A stretch of DNA of 64,000 nucleotides from JBEKTY01 sp049515555 (GCA_049515555.1 JBEKTY010000021.1:5495-69494), one strand, 5' to 3'. Positions 15,806-25,443 are shown, numbered from the stretch's first letter. A program made the numbers and translations. Notes: generated from the letters alone by a model not told the origin.

Positions 15806-18397
15806 TCAGGCCGGCGGGGCGATGAGGGCCTCGGCCTGGCGGGCCGCCCGAAGGGCCGACATCACGGCGTTCTCGAAGGAGGGCAGGCCCTCGACGTCGT
15901 GATTGGCGAACAACAACCGCCCCACCGGCCGGGCCGCGTTCTGCCGGGCCGGGCTGAAGACGAACCCCTTCTCGGCCGCCAGCATGGCGTGCCCCCAGCG
16001 GTAGAGATCGAAGCCGGTGACGGTCGCCCGCACGCCCGGCAACAGCCGCTCGAGATCGGCCAGGATGCGGTCTTCGTAATCCTCGGCGGGGGTCGCCAGC
16101 AGCTCGGCGCGCTGGCCCGGCAGGACCAGGGGCGCGTACACGGTGAGCACGTTGGGCCGCGCGGGCGGCGCCTGGCGCGGATCGGCCAGCCCCGGCCAAT
16201 CGGCGACGCAGTAATCGCTGACGAAGAAGTCGCCGTGGACCAGTCCGTTCCACAAGGGCGGCCCGGGGGTCCGACTGACGTGCACGTTGGCCACCAGGTA
16301 CGGCGTATAGCGGAACTGCCGCGCCTGCTGGCAGGCTTCAGCGTTGAGATCGGGCAACAGGGCGGGGGCCAGGTAGCGCGGCGCGGCGTAGATGGCGGTG
16401 CGGGCCCGCACGGTCCGCGGCTTGCCCGACTCCAGGAAGCTGACGTGCACCTGGTCGCCGCTGTTTTTGGCCCGCACCACGAAGGCGTTGGTCCTGATCC
16501 GCTCGGCGCCGACGCGCTGGGCCAGCAGCCGCGACAGGTATCCGTTGCCGCCCGGCTGCGTGAGGATGTTCGTGGCCGGCCGGGGCGCCGCGCCCGGCGC
16601 CTTGTCGCCCGAGCGGAAATTGAATTCGCCCAACAGAAAATTGATCGCCGCCCAGGCCGAGATGCGGTCGTGCGTGGAGCCCAGCGACGAGCGCACGAAG
16701 GAATCGAAGAAGACCGATACCCGCAGGTCCCAGCCCTGCCGGGCCACATATTCCTTCAGCGTCAGCCGGTCCAGGCCGCGGACCTTGGCGTCGGTGGTCG
16801 ACTGGTCGGTGGATTTGGCGAAGGCCTCCCGGCCGTCGCTCCCCACGTAGCCGTCCCACTGCTGAAGCTCGCTGCGGAAGGCCTTCAAGTCGTCGCGGAC
16901 CTTCCTGGGCAGCGGCAGGTGATCGATACCCGTGTCCCAGGCGTCGTCGTACCAAGCGCCGTCGATATAGTCTTTGGCGTCGGTCGAGGCGGGGAGGTAG
17001 CGGGCGGCGATGACGGCGTTGCCGTCGGCGTCGGTGTCGCTGACCACCCCCAGGTCGGCGTACAGTTCGACGAGCTCCTGCTGCGCCGGGTACTCGGTGT
17101 ATGCGCTGGCGATGCTGTAGAGTTGTTTCCCGCTCCGCTCGTCGCGGCAATAGCCGCCCACGCTGTCGTTCTTTTCCAGCAGGAGGAGGTTGTGGTGCTG
17201 GCGTTTGCACAAGCGCCAGGCGGCCGTGAGGCCGCTGACGCCGCCGCCGATGACGACGCAGTCGTAGAGCGGTCCGGCGACGGGCGGAGCGGGCCGCGGA
17301 CTGCCGCGGAGCAGGCCATGGCACACGGCGGGCAGGTCGCCCCGCGCCCGTGGCCCGCCGCCGGTGGCGCCCCGCAGCGTGCCTGCCAGCAGCGCGCCGG
17401 CCGACACTCCGGCGGCGCCGAGCAGCGCACCGCCCACGAACTCGCGGCGGGTGATCCCGTCGCCGGCAAGCACCACCGAGGTCTCCACCTGCCGCTCGGG
17501 GATCGACCAGTACTTCTTCAACAGCCGGTTCTTCTCCTCGGGCGTGACCAGTCGGAATCCGTGCTTCTGGTAGAAACGGATGGCCCAGGTGGCGGCGGCC
17601 CAGGTGCCGATCAGGACCGGACGATTGGTCAGCTCGCGAAGGCGGCAGAGCAAATTCCCGCCGATCCCCTGGTTGCGTTTGGCGGTGCGGACATAGGCGT
17701 GCCTGATGAGGGTCACGTCCTGGACGTCCTGGATGCCCATGACGCCCACGAGTTCCCCGGCCGCCTGCCAGCCCCAGAAGCGGACGCCGCTGTGGATCTC
17801 ATGGCGAAGCTCTTCGCGCGACATGTACGGCTCGTGCCAGCGGTCCGCGGGAATGACGTCTCGGTAGGCTTCCGCCGCTTCGTTGATGATGGAGACGATC
17901 GTGTCGAAGTCGGCGTCGTTGCAGGGGCGCATCATGCTTTCGACCGGCCTCCTCTTCTCCAGGAATACCAGGATGAGCCTGTCATGGACCGGTTCCTGCT
18001 TGAAAAGCCGGTAGCCCAATCGCTCGTACAGGCGAATAGCGGTTGCACTTCTGTGGCCCGTGAACAACTCAAAACGCTCGGCGGCCCCGAACGAAGCCTC
18101 GATCCGGTTCATCAGTTGCGTACCAATTCCCTGACGGCGGCAAGCGGGATGAACAACGAGACGACCGACATGGCAGGTCTTGCCATCCTGGTAACCGCGC
18201 ACCGAGCCGACGATTCTGCCCTGATCGACGGCTTTGAGAACCACCCTGCTGCCGAATTGCGACCGCAATGCTTCGAGTGTTTCGGTTAGCGGCGGCAGGT
18301 TGAAATCGTCATAGATCGCAGCCTCGCTCTGGTAGGCGAGTTTCTGGAGATCGAGGATCGCCGCCGAATCATCGACGGATGCGAGCGCTACCAACAT
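15806..18397 (-). CDS. Reading frame joining two GNAT acetyltransferase domains and a Tat-signal FAD oxidoreductase
   Basis: 863 residues from ATG 18397. GNAT domain 1 (residues 1-150) has the acetyl-CoA motif RRQGIG in VVHPACRRQGIGTQLM. GNAT domain 2 (155-305, internal Met at 17935) has RNQGIGGNLL and the family ending KNRLLKKYWSIPERQVETSVVLA. There is no stop before TRREFVGGALLGAAGVSAGALLAG (from 17452), a Tat signal, followed by the FAD dinucleotide-binding motif VIGGGVSGLTAAWRL...LLEKNDSVGGYC of an NAD(P)-binding/amine-oxidase-like flavoprotein extending to the end. GTG codons at about 17473-17476, with GGTGGAG upstream, could start a separate exported flavoprotein inside the same frame. 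A natural fusion or a lost stop codon are both possible. Confidence 0.7.
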   Translation of the reverse strand: MLVALASVDDSAAILDLQKLAYQSEAAIYDDFNLPPLTETLEALRSQFGSRVVLKAVDQGRIVGSVRGYQDGKTCHVGRLVVHPACRRQGIGTQLMNRIEASFGAAERFELFTGHRSATAIRLYERLGYRLFKQEPVHDRLILVFLEKRRPVESMMRPCNDADFDTIVSIINEAAEAYRDVIPADRWHEPYMSREELRHEIHSGVRFWGWQAAGELVGVMGIQDVQDVTLIRHAYVRTAKRNQGIGGNLLCRLRELTNRPVLIGTWAAATWAIRFYQKHGFRLVTPEEKNRLLKKYWSIPERQVETSVVLAGDGITRREFVGGALLGAAGVSAGALLAGTLRGATGGGPRARGDLPAVCHGLLRGSPRPAPPVAGPLYDCVVIGGGVSGLTAAWRLCKRQHHNLLLLEKNDSVGGYCRDERSGKQLYSIASAYTEYPAQQELVELYADLGVVSDTDADGNAVIAARYLPASTDAKDYIDGAWYDDAWDTGIDHLPLPRKVRDDLKAFRSELQQWDGYVGSDGREAFAKSTDQSTTDAKVRGLDRLTLKEYVARQGWDLRVSVFFDSFVRSSLGSTHDRISAWAAINFLLGEFNFRSGDKAPGAAPRPATNILTQPGGNGYLSRLLAQRVGAERIRTNAFVVRAKNSGDQVHVSFLESGKPRTVRARTAIYAAPRYLAPALLPDLNAEACQQARQFRYTPYLVANVHVSRTPGPPLWNGLVHGDFFVSDYCVADWPGLADPRQAPPARPNVLTVYAPLVLPGQRAELLATPAEDYEDRILADLERLLPGVRATVTGFDLYRWGHAMLAAEKGFVFSPARQNAARPVGRLLFANHDVEGLPSFENAVMSALRAARQAEALIAPPA

Positions 18398-18535
18398 CGT
18401 CGGGTCCTCACCCTTGTTTGGGAACACCCCGATGATACACTTACAGAGAGGAAATGAGAAGCGGATGCCCTTCCCAATAGGTTCCATGCCGGCGACGGCC
18501 TGGAGCCCCGTGCCCGCTGCTGACAGGAGTGTGAA

Positions 18536-20458
18536 ATGGACGATCAACACAAGACCCAGGAACAACTCCTCGCCGAACTGGCGGCCTTGCGGCAGCGAAT
18601 TGCCGCCTGGCAGGAAAGTGAAGAACGGTTCCGAAAAGTATTTGAAGAAGGGCCGATCGGCCTTCTGTTGGTCGGCACGGATGGCCGTATCCAGCACGTC
18701 AACCGGCGTTTCTGCGAGATGCTCGGTTATTCGGAAAGCGAGATCATCGCCGTGGGGCTGGCCGGCATCTCTCACCCCGACGACTGGGCAAGGGATCACC
18801 CCTTCGTTTCACGCCTTTGGCGTGGCGAAATCTCGTACTACCACGTCGAGAAACGCTATCTTCGCAAAGATCGGCAAGTCGTGTGGGGTCAATTGACCGT
18901 TTCGTTGATGCATGATGAAGCGGGCAGGCCGATAAACACCATCGGCATGATCGACGACATTACCCAGCGGAAGCAGGCGGTGGAAAGACTGCGCGAGAGC
19001 GAACGCATGTTGCGAACGCTGATGGACGCCAGTCCCGAGTCCATCTTGCTGTTGGATACGGATGGAACCATCCTGCTGGCCAATGAAACAAGTGCCCAGC
19101 GCCTGGGCAAACCCGTCGACAAGATTGTCGGCCACACATCGAGAGACATATTTCCCGCAAAGGTCGCCGCCGAAAGAACAAGGCATTTCCAGGAGGTCGT
19201 CCGCACGGGCAAAGCGATCCGTTTCGAGGATGAGCGATTCAAGCGGCACATCGAAAGTGCGTTGCATCCGGTCCTCGACGAACAAGGGACGGTCGTCGCG
19301 GTTGCCGTCCTGGGCATCGACCGGACCGAGGAGAAACGGGCCGCGGCTGCGTTGCGGCAGGCCCATGACGAGTTGGACCAGAAGGTCAAGGAGCGTACCG
19401 CCGAACTAACCAAAGCCAATGAAGACCTGGCTATTTTCCGCCGATTCGCCGAAGCCTCGGGAGAGGGCGTCGGGATGGCGGATTTTGACGGTCGCATTGC
19501 CTACGCGAACCCCACCCTGTGCCGGTTGTTCGGCGAAGAGAAGCCGGAAGACGTCATCGGCCAAAACGTAGTCAAATACTACCCGAAAGAATACGTGCAA
19601 AAGCGGAAGGCTGAGGTGATTCCCACCTTGCTGCGCGAAGGACATTGGCACTTTGACCAGACGGTCCTGCCACGGCATGGGGAACCGGTCCAGACTTTGC
19701 AGAGCACCTTCCTGATTCGGGACGAGAGCGGGAATCCTTTTCGGGTTGCGGTTGTGATAAGCGACATCACCGAACGAAAGCGGGCAGAGGAGGCGTTGCG
19801 AAAAGAATATCGCACGCTGAAACACCTGCTGCAATCCAGCGACCACGAACGGCAGCTCATCGCCTATGAAATCCACGATGGGCTGGCGCAGCAGTTGGCC
19901 GGGGCCATCATGCAGTTCCAGACCTTCGCGCACCTGCGGGACAAGAAGCCCGGCCTGGCAGCCAAAGCCTTTGACGCCGGAACGACCATGCTGCAGCAGA
20001 GCCACTACGAGACCCGCCGGCTGATCGCCGGGGTCCGACCGCCGATTCTCGATGAATCGGGCGTGGTGGCCGCCGTCGGCCATCTGGTGAACGAACAAGT
20101 CCGCCTCAAGGGACCGAGGATCGATTATCGCAGCAGAGTTGATTTTGACCGGCTGGCTCCCATCTTGGAGAATGCCATTTACCGCATTGCCCAAGAGGCC
20201 CTGATGAATGCTTGCCGGCATGGCAAGAGCGAGAAGGTGCGGGTCAGCCTCTTGCAGCACGGCGACCGTGTTCGTATCGAGATTCGCGATTGGGGCGTGG
20301 GGTTCGACCCAAAGGCGATGCAGGGAAACCGTTTCGGGTTGGAGGGCATCCGGCAGCGGACCCGGCTGCTGGGCGGCAAATGCGGCATCCGAAGCGTAAT
20401 GGGCAAAGGCACCCGGATTACCGTGGAATTGCCGGTGGTCGAAAGAGAAGCCGAGTGA
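18536..20458 (+). CDS. Three-PAS sensor histidine kinase, NarL/HisKA_3 type
   Basis: 640 residues, no transmembrane helix, so a cytoplasmic sensor. A short coiled coil is followed by PAS 1 (about 28-155), PAS 2 (160-270), a coiled coil (DELDQKVKERTAELTKANEDL), PAS 3 (300-420), and a HisKA_3 dimerisation domain with phospho-acceptor His447 in AYEIHDGLAQQLAG. The HATPase domain has AQEALMNACRHGKS, RDWGVGFDP and GLEGIRQRTRLLGG. This family normally signals to a NarL/LuxR-type response regulator, but none is adjacent. It is divergently arranged with the GNAT/oxidoreductase frame and converges on the GH29 fusion. Confidence 0.9.
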   Translation: MDDQHKTQEQLLAELAALRQRIAAWQESEERFRKVFEEGPIGLLLVGTDGRIQHVNRRFCEMLGYSESEIIAVGLAGISHPDDWARDHPFVSRLWRGEISYYHVEKRYLRKDRQVVWGQLTVSLMHDEAGRPINTIGMIDDITQRKQAVERLRESERMLRTLMDASPESILLLDTDGTILLANETSAQRLGKPVDKIVGHTSRDIFPAKVAAERTRHFQEVVRTGKAIRFEDERFKRHIESALHPVLDEQGTVVAVAVLGIDRTEEKRAAAALRQAHDELDQKVKERTAELTKANEDLAIFRRFAEASGEGVGMADFDGRIAYANPTLCRLFGEEKPEDVIGQNVVKYYPKEYVQKRKAEVIPTLLREGHWHFDQTVLPRHGEPVQTLQSTFLIRDESGNPFRVAVVISDITERKRAEEALRKEYRTLKHLLQSSDHERQLIAYEIHDGLAQQLAGAIMQFQTFAHLRDKKPGLAAKAFDAGTTMLQQSHYETRRLIAGVRPPILDESGVVAAVGHLVNEQVRLKGPRIDYRSRVDFDRLAPILENAIYRIAQEALMNACRHGKSEKVRVSLLQHGDRVRIEIRDWGVGFDPKAMQGNRFGLEGIRQRTRLLGGKCGIRSVMGKGTRITVELPVVEREAE

Positions 20459-20480
20459 CCACGCCGCGCGCTGGCGCCAG

Positions 20481-20591
20481 CCGGGATTATTCACCGATCG
20501 TTTGTAGTGACCGCATTCATGCGGTCCTTGACCTGTTCACACTCGCTAGACCCGATAAATCGGGTCACTACAAGCCTCGGCAAATAATCCC
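20481..20591. repeat. 111-bp symmetric nested-palindrome element
   Basis: Outer arms CGGGATTATT (20481-20490) and AATAATCCCG (20582-20591) enclose TTTGTAGTGACC and GGTCACTACAAG, which enclose two small perfect palindromes, GACCGCAT-TC-ATGCGGTC (20508-20525) and GACCCGAT-AA-ATCGGGTC (20548-20565). It lies between two convergent genes and could end transcription from both sides; it starts 2 bp from the TAG stop of the GH29 fusion. Confidence 0.85.
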
Positions 20592-20593
20592 GC

Positions 20594-23500
20594 CTAGTTC
20601 CCTGAATCCCCGCTTCTTTTCAGAACGACCACCCAGTCGTGTCGGCAGTCCGGGGGTGGAGGGCGCCACGTGCCTTTCTGATCGGTTGTGACGTTGCCCA
20701 AGGACGACTGCCGGCCGGTAACCGGGTCGAACACGGCGGCTGTGTAATCCGCTCGTGGGGCGAGCTGCATCACAAGGACCTCTCGAGCGCGCGGGACATA
20801 GACGATCCGCAGCGTCGCCCCTATGCCCAGGGCGCAGGGCCGGATGTCGTCCTTGGCCCATTGATCGCCGGCCCACGCCACGCTGTCGGGTTGGGGTTCC
20901 AGGCGGTTCCACGGAAAGCGGGAGAAGAACTGCTTGGCCAGGCCCACCTGTGCCGAGCCCGGCCGCCGCATGGCTTCATCCCAGGGAGTGCTGCCCCAGC
21001 TTCGTCCGTGCGGTGACGGCCCGTAGGGCGCGTCGCGGCGATTGACTTGCCAGATGCCGTTGGCGCCGTAGGTGCCGCCGGCGGCGCCGTTGTGCATCAG
21101 GCCCACCCAGAACATCTGCCGCGAGGCATCGCTGGAGAGCACTCCGCCGCCAAACTCGCGCAGGTCCAGCCCGTCGTAGCTGGATTCTCCGGCGAGCACC
21201 GGCATGGCAGGTTGCGTCTCATAGGCCGGGCGCATCTGCCGGGCCATGCGGCCGATCTGTTCTTCGGGCATGTGTCCGGTCTGGTGCATGTCGAAATCGA
21301 GAATGGCGGGGTCGGTCACCGTTGCCCGGGCGGACCCCGAGGGATGGATGGTGATCATCCTCCCAAACGGATCGCTGGCCCGAATGGAGCGGATCACCTC
21401 GGACCAGCCTTCTTTCTGCATCGCCGCTTCCTCGTTCGCGTGCTTTGAGCCATAAAACGGCATGGTGCCTTCGCCCGCCGCACACCACACCACCGGCAGG
21501 GCGGCGTAGCGCGCGATGAGGTAGCGCCAGTGCTGCTTCATGCGCTCCGCGCCCAGCCAGGGCAGATGGTATCCCCAGGCGCCGACAAGGCACGGCACGA
21601 AACCCTGGTCGACCAGGTACAGGAGCCGCTGGTCGGCTTTGTCGAAGTACTCGGGCCGGATGCGCGTGTAGTCCTTTTCCCAAGGGAAGCCGGCCTCGTT
21701 GGCCCCGCGCCGGTCGAAGGCCGGCATGTCGGGGTACAGCCCGGCCACGATCTGCACCACGTTGAAACCCTTGGCCTTGCGGTCGGCGGCCAGTTGCTGG
21801 AACTCGTCCGGCCAATGCAGCCGCCGGCACAGCCCCATCCACCAGGTATCCGCCAGCCAGAAAAACGGTGTGCCGTCCAGGTGCTCGAAATGCCGCCGGT
21901 CGGCGGCGACGCGCAGCGGGCCGTGGAGGTACAACGGGTTCTCGCCGTGATAGGCTTCGACGGTCACCGTGCCCGTCAGGCCGTGCAGGCCGCGATCCGC
22001 CGGCACGCAGCACACGCTCCGCCAGCGGTGTGTTCCCACTGCGGGCGAGGCATAGCGGACCTTCCACACCCGGCCCCCGGCCCAGAAGGCGGGGACTTTG
22101 AGCGTTCGGCCCTGCGGCGTCTCGAACAAAACATCGAGGACGACGTCATGAAACGCATCGTGGTAGTCTTGCGTCGCCGTGAAGGCGATCTCGACCATCA
22201 TGTTCGCCCGCGTGGCGACAGTAGCCGGCTGGACCGCGGGAGCAGTCTGGGCCACGGGCGACGGTTTGAGCGGTCCCCGGGCGCTGATCTTCAAGACGAA
22301 GGCGTGCTCGCAGGGCCTCTCGGCCGGCAGCGTGACTGCCAGCCCCTGCTCGCTCGGCGACCAAACAAGCGCGCCCTGATGGCCCAAGAGGCTTACCGAC
22401 GTCACCTTGCCGGCATCGGCGGCGAGCGAGCGTACCAGCAGTTTTCCGTCCTTGGGCCAGCCCAGCGCAATGGCGTACAGAGTCGGGCCCTTGGCGGTGA
22501 AGCGAATGTCGGCGGCGGTGAAGCCCTTGTCGTTTCCCTCGCTGAAGCCGCCGCCGCGGCTGCGGGTCGGCCCTTCGCCGAAAACCAGCCACGGCCGCGT
22601 GCCGTAGAGCGCCTCGCCGTTGACGGCCAGCCATCGGCCCATGCCCAGCAGCATCGCTTGGGCCTTCTCGGGGATCGTGCCATCGGCGCGCGGCCCGACG
22701 TTCAGCAACATGCAGCCGTTCTTGGAAACGATGTCCACCAGGACGCCGACGAGTTCTCCCAGCGGGCGGTAGCCCATGCACTCATGGTGGAACCACGGGC
22801 CGATCGAGGTATCCGTGAGCCAGGGGTACGGCGTGAGCTTGTCCTCCCGGCCCCGCTCGAAATCGAGGATGCCCGTCCAGCGCTGGATCTCGCGGAACTT
22901 GTGGGCCACGCCGATCTGCCGCCGCTGCCCGGCGGCCAGGTTGTAGACCGTGGCGAACATCTTCTGGCGGTACTCCTCCGGGATCACCGCGCACAACTCG
23001 AAGTCGAACCAGATCAGGTCCGGCTGGTACTTTTCGACCGGCTCATACACCATGGCGAGCCACTGGTCGAGGTAGCGTTGGCTGGGCGGGTCCTTGGGCC
23101 CGTGCGGCTCGCCGTACAGGTCCGCCCACTGTGGATCGGCCGCGTCGTACTTGTAGGCCGGCTGAAAGTATTGCCAGGCGAAGCCGTGGTGGAACGAGGT
23201 GAAGAACTTCATACCGTGCCCGCGGATCGCCCGGGCCAGCTCGCCCAGCAGATCCCGCCGCGGCCCCATCGCCCGGCTGTTCCAGCGGGTGACCTGCGAG
23301 TCCCAGTTGGCGAAGTTGTCGTGATGCACGGCCACCGGGCCGGCGAACTTCGCCCCCGCCTTGGCAAACAACTCGGCCCATGCCTCCGCGTCGAACTTCT
23401 CGGCCTTGAAATGCGGAATAACGTCCTTGTAGCCCACGCTCTTCTGCTCGCCGAAGAGTTGCCGGTGGTGCCTGAAGGCCGCCTGCTCCTCCAGGTACAT

Positions 23501-23770
23501 CTGGCGCCCATACCACTCCGCCTCCGACGGGCAGTTCTCGGCGCCGACCGTAACCGGACCCCAATGCGTGTAGATTCCGAACTTCGCATCGCGGAACCAT
23601 TCCGGGTCCTGGTGCGCCTTCAGCGATTCCCAGTTCGGCTGGAAGGGGCCTTTCTCGATGACCGCATTGACCCGCTGCACCCAGGGGGCCAGCTTGTCCT
23701 CGGCGGCGCACGGCCGGAAGGCCGGCCATACCGCCGCAATTGCCAGGGCGCAGACGCGATAAGTCTTCAC
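20594..23770 (-). CDS. Exported bifunctional glycosidase: GH29-like fucosidase fused to DUF5060/apiosidase-like domain
   Basis: 1058 residues with a signal peptide (MKTYRVCALAIAAVWPAFRPCAAE). Residues 30-490 fit alpha-L-fucosidase GH29: WFRDAKFGIYTHWGP, GPVAVHHDNFANWDS, and DLIWFDFE, in which Asp256 is the expected nucleophile. Residues about 520-600 resemble DUF5060 and about 625-950 the DUF4038/apiosidase-like TIM barrel (FEHLDGTPFFWLADTWW), with candidate catalytic glutamates in CAAGEG (about 765) and LAGESSYDG (about 859). The last 75 residues resemble the small domain that usually follows DUF4038. Both modules act on plant or algal polysaccharides, so the fusion may release fucose and apiose-like residues from one branched glycan. 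The second activity is inferred. Confidence 0.8.
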   Translation of the reverse strand: MKTYRVCALAIAAVWPAFRPCAAEDKLAPWVQRVNAVIEKGPFQPNWESLKAHQDPEWFRDAKFGIYTHWGPVTVGAENCPSEAEWYGRQMYLEEQAAFRHHRQLFGEQKSVGYKDVIPHFKAEKFDAEAWAELFAKAGAKFAGPVAVHHDNFANWDSQVTRWNSRAMGPRRDLLGELARAIRGHGMKFFTSFHHGFAWQYFQPAYKYDAADPQWADLYGEPHGPKDPPSQRYLDQWLAMVYEPVEKYQPDLIWFDFELCAVIPEEYRQKMFATVYNLAAGQRRQIGVAHKFREIQRWTGILDFERGREDKLTPYPWLTDTSIGPWFHHECMGYRPLGELVGVLVDIVSKNGCMLLNVGPRADGTIPEKAQAMLLGMGRWLAVNGEALYGTRPWLVFGEGPTRSRGGGFSEGNDKGFTAADIRFTAKGPTLYAIALGWPKDGKLLVRSLAADAGKVTSVSLLGHQGALVWSPSEQGLAVTLPAERPCEHAFVLKISARGPLKPSPVAQTAPAVQPATVATRANMMVEIAFTATQDYHDAFHDVVLDVLFETPQGRTLKVPAFWAGGRVWKVRYASPAVGTHRWRSVCCVPADRGLHGLTGTVTVEAYHGENPLYLHGPLRVAADRRHFEHLDGTPFFWLADTWWMGLCRRLHWPDEFQQLAADRKAKGFNVVQIVAGLYPDMPAFDRRGANEAGFPWEKDYTRIRPEYFDKADQRLLYLVDQGFVPCLVGAWGYHLPWLGAERMKQHWRYLIARYAALPVVWCAAGEGTMPFYGSKHANEEAAMQKEGWSEVIRSIRASDPFGRMITIHPSGSARATVTDPAILDFDMHQTGHMPEEQIGRMARQMRPAYETQPAMPVLAGESSYDGLDLREFGGGVLSSDASRQMFWVGLMHNGAAGGTYGANGIWQVNRRDAPYGPSPHGRSWGSTPWDEAMRRPGSAQVGLAKQFFSRFPWNRLEPQPDSVAWAGDQWAKDDIRPCALGIGATLRIVYVPRAREVLVMQLAPRADYTAAVFDPVTGRQSSLGNVTTDQKGTWRPPPPDCRHDWVVVLKRSGDSGN

Positions 23771-23871
23771 GGACTTCTCCTCGGAAACGGGCCTATACCG
23801 GGGCCGCCGTTATTTGGGCGGCCGCCCTATTCTAGCCAATCACGCCGCCGCTCGAAAGCACGGCCCATCCC

Positions 23872-24051
23872 CGCCCCAATCCCTAATCCCTCGCCCCCTC
23901 AAGTTCGGCGCGGGTCTCCCGACCCCGCCGCCGCAGGGGCCGAAGGTCTCCGGCGCTCGGGAGACCTTCGGTCGCCGGTGTGGCTCGGTCGGAGACCGGC
24001 CACAACGCGCAGAGACCGGCCACAACGCGCCCAATCCCCAATCCCTAACCC
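23872..24051. repeat. Octamer arrays (CCAATCCC) around a GGTCTCC palindrome and a 20-bp tandem
   Basis: CCCCAATCCCTAATCCC at both ends (23875-23890 and 24030-24050) flanks a perfect 11-bp-stem hairpin CGAAGGTCTCC/GGAGACCTTCG (23941-23970) and a tandem duplication of GAGACCGGCCACAACGCGC (23992-24030). The right-hand array overlaps the TAG stop of the aminotransferase gene. Confidence 0.8.
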
Positions 24052-25415
24052 CCCAGCACCTCGTCGCAGGCCTCGGCCAGCACGGCCAGCGACTCCCGCA
24101 GCGCATCTTCCGAGATCACCAGCGGCGGGCTGATCTTCAGGCATTCGCCGGCCACGCCCACCGGGGCGAACATCAGCAGGCCCTTGTGGAAGCAGGCCAG
24201 GTTGATGCGGGTCGCCGTGTCCGGATCGGGGGTCTTCGTGCCGGCCACAACCACTTGCAGGCCGGCCACCAGGCCCTTGGCCTGCAGGCAGCCCAGGCGG
24301 CGGGCATGACGGCGCTGGATGGGCCGCAGGCCCTCCAGCAGGACACGGCCCAACTGCTCGGCGCGGGCCACCAGGCCCTCCTTCTCGATCACCTGCAAGT
24401 TGGCGATGGCGGCGGCCACCGCCAGCGGCGAGGCCGAGTGGGTCGAGGTCATCGAGCCGGGCGGGTACAGCTCCATGATGTCGTCCCGCCCGATCACCGC
24501 CGACAGCGGCAGCGACGAGGTAATGCCCTTGCCGCAGGCGATCAGGTCGGGCGTGATGCCGTAATGCTGGAAGCCGAACATCCGGCCCGTGCGGCCGAAG
24601 CCCGCCTGCACCTCGTCCATCGCCAGCACGATGTCGTGCTCGCGGCAGAAGGCCTCGAGCTGCCGGGCGTAGTCCGGGGGCATGAAGTCCGGGCCCACGC
24701 CCTGGTAGGTCTCGCTCATCACGCCGGCGATCTGGTCGGGCGCAACGCCCCGTTGCCGCAGCGTGGCCAGGAACAGGTCGAACGAGGTGTCTTCGGTCTT
24801 GTAGCCGTCGGGGAAAGGCACCTGCACGAACGACGGATCGGCGTCGACGATCCAGCGCTTCTGCCGCCCCACGCCGCCGGCCAGTTGCGCGCCCATCGTG
24901 CGGCCGTGGAAGGCGTTGTCGAACGACACCAGGTACTTCCGCCGCGGGCCGTACTTATCCAGGGCGTAGGTCTTGGCCAGCTTGATGCAGTTCTCCGTGG
25001 CCTCGCTGCCGGTGGTGAGCAGGAAGACGCGGTAGCGCTGGGGATCAGGCGACAGCCGGCGGAGCATGCCGGCCAACACCGCCCGGCCCTCATGCGGAAA
25101 CACGTAGCTAGCCAAGAGCGGCCGGCCGGCCAACTCCCGCACCGCGGCGACGATCTCCGGCCGGCCGTGGCCGACGTTGGTAATCAGCACGCCGCAGGAC
25201 CAGTCGATCCAGCGATTGCCCCAGCGATCGGCCACCGTGAATCCCTCGGCCCGATGCCAGACCACCGGCGGCTGGCCGGACATCGAGCGCGGCTCCGAGC
25301 GCCGCAATTCCTCGAGGATCGGCAGCGACTCGGGCACCGGCAGCGGCGTGCAGATCGTGCGGTGCGCGGTGTGGACCTTCGGCACCTCGACGGGCGTCAG
25401 ATCGTAAACGGCCAT
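24045..25415 (-). CDS. Class III (4-aminobutyrate-type) aminotransferase
   Basis: 456 residues. It is a PLP-dependent aminotransferase of the omega-amino-acid/GABA/ornithine group: LLTTGSEATENCIKLAK binds the cofactor phosphate, VSFDNAFHGRTMGAQ is the aromatic stacking region, DEVQAGFGRTGRMFGFQHYGITPD holds the conserved Asp, and ACGKGITSSLP carries the Schiff-base lysine. Substrate (GABA, taurine, acetylornithine or other) cannot be fixed. It follows a Gfo/Idh dehydrogenase in the same direction, separated by a 160-bp repeat element. Its TAG stop is part of an octamer array. Confidence 0.9.
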   Translation of the reverse strand: MAVYDLTPVEVPKVHTAHRTICTPLPVPESLPILEELRRSEPRSMSGQPPVVWHRAEGFTVADRWGNRWIDWSCGVLITNVGHGRPEIVAAVRELAGRPLLASYVFPHEGRAVLAGMLRRLSPDPQRYRVFLLTTGSEATENCIKLAKTYALDKYGPRRKYLVSFDNAFHGRTMGAQLAGGVGRQKRWIVDADPSFVQVPFPDGYKTEDTSFDLFLATLRQRGVAPDQIAGVMSETYQGVGPDFMPPDYARQLEAFCREHDIVLAMDEVQAGFGRTGRMFGFQHYGITPDLIACGKGITSSLPLSAVIGRDDIMELYPPGSMTSTHSASPLAVAAAIANLQVIEKEGLVARAEQLGRVLLEGLRPIQRRHARRLGCLQAKGLVAGLQVVVAGTKTPDPDTATRINLACFHKGLLMFAPVGVAGECLKISPPLVISEDALRESLAVLAEACDEVLGG

Positions 25416-25443
25416 GACGGCAGAGTTCCGGGGGGGGTGAAGG

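Noticed and set aside
15803..18289. 828-residue open frame on the plus strand opposite the GNAT/oxidoreductase gene
   Set aside because: It is the antisense shadow of a clearly conserved gene in GC-rich DNA; its translation is low complexity (Arg/Gly/Ala/Val) with no domain.
21530..24133. 867-residue plus-strand frame opposite the GH29 fusion
   Set aside because: Antisense of two conserved enzymes; no recognisable domain.
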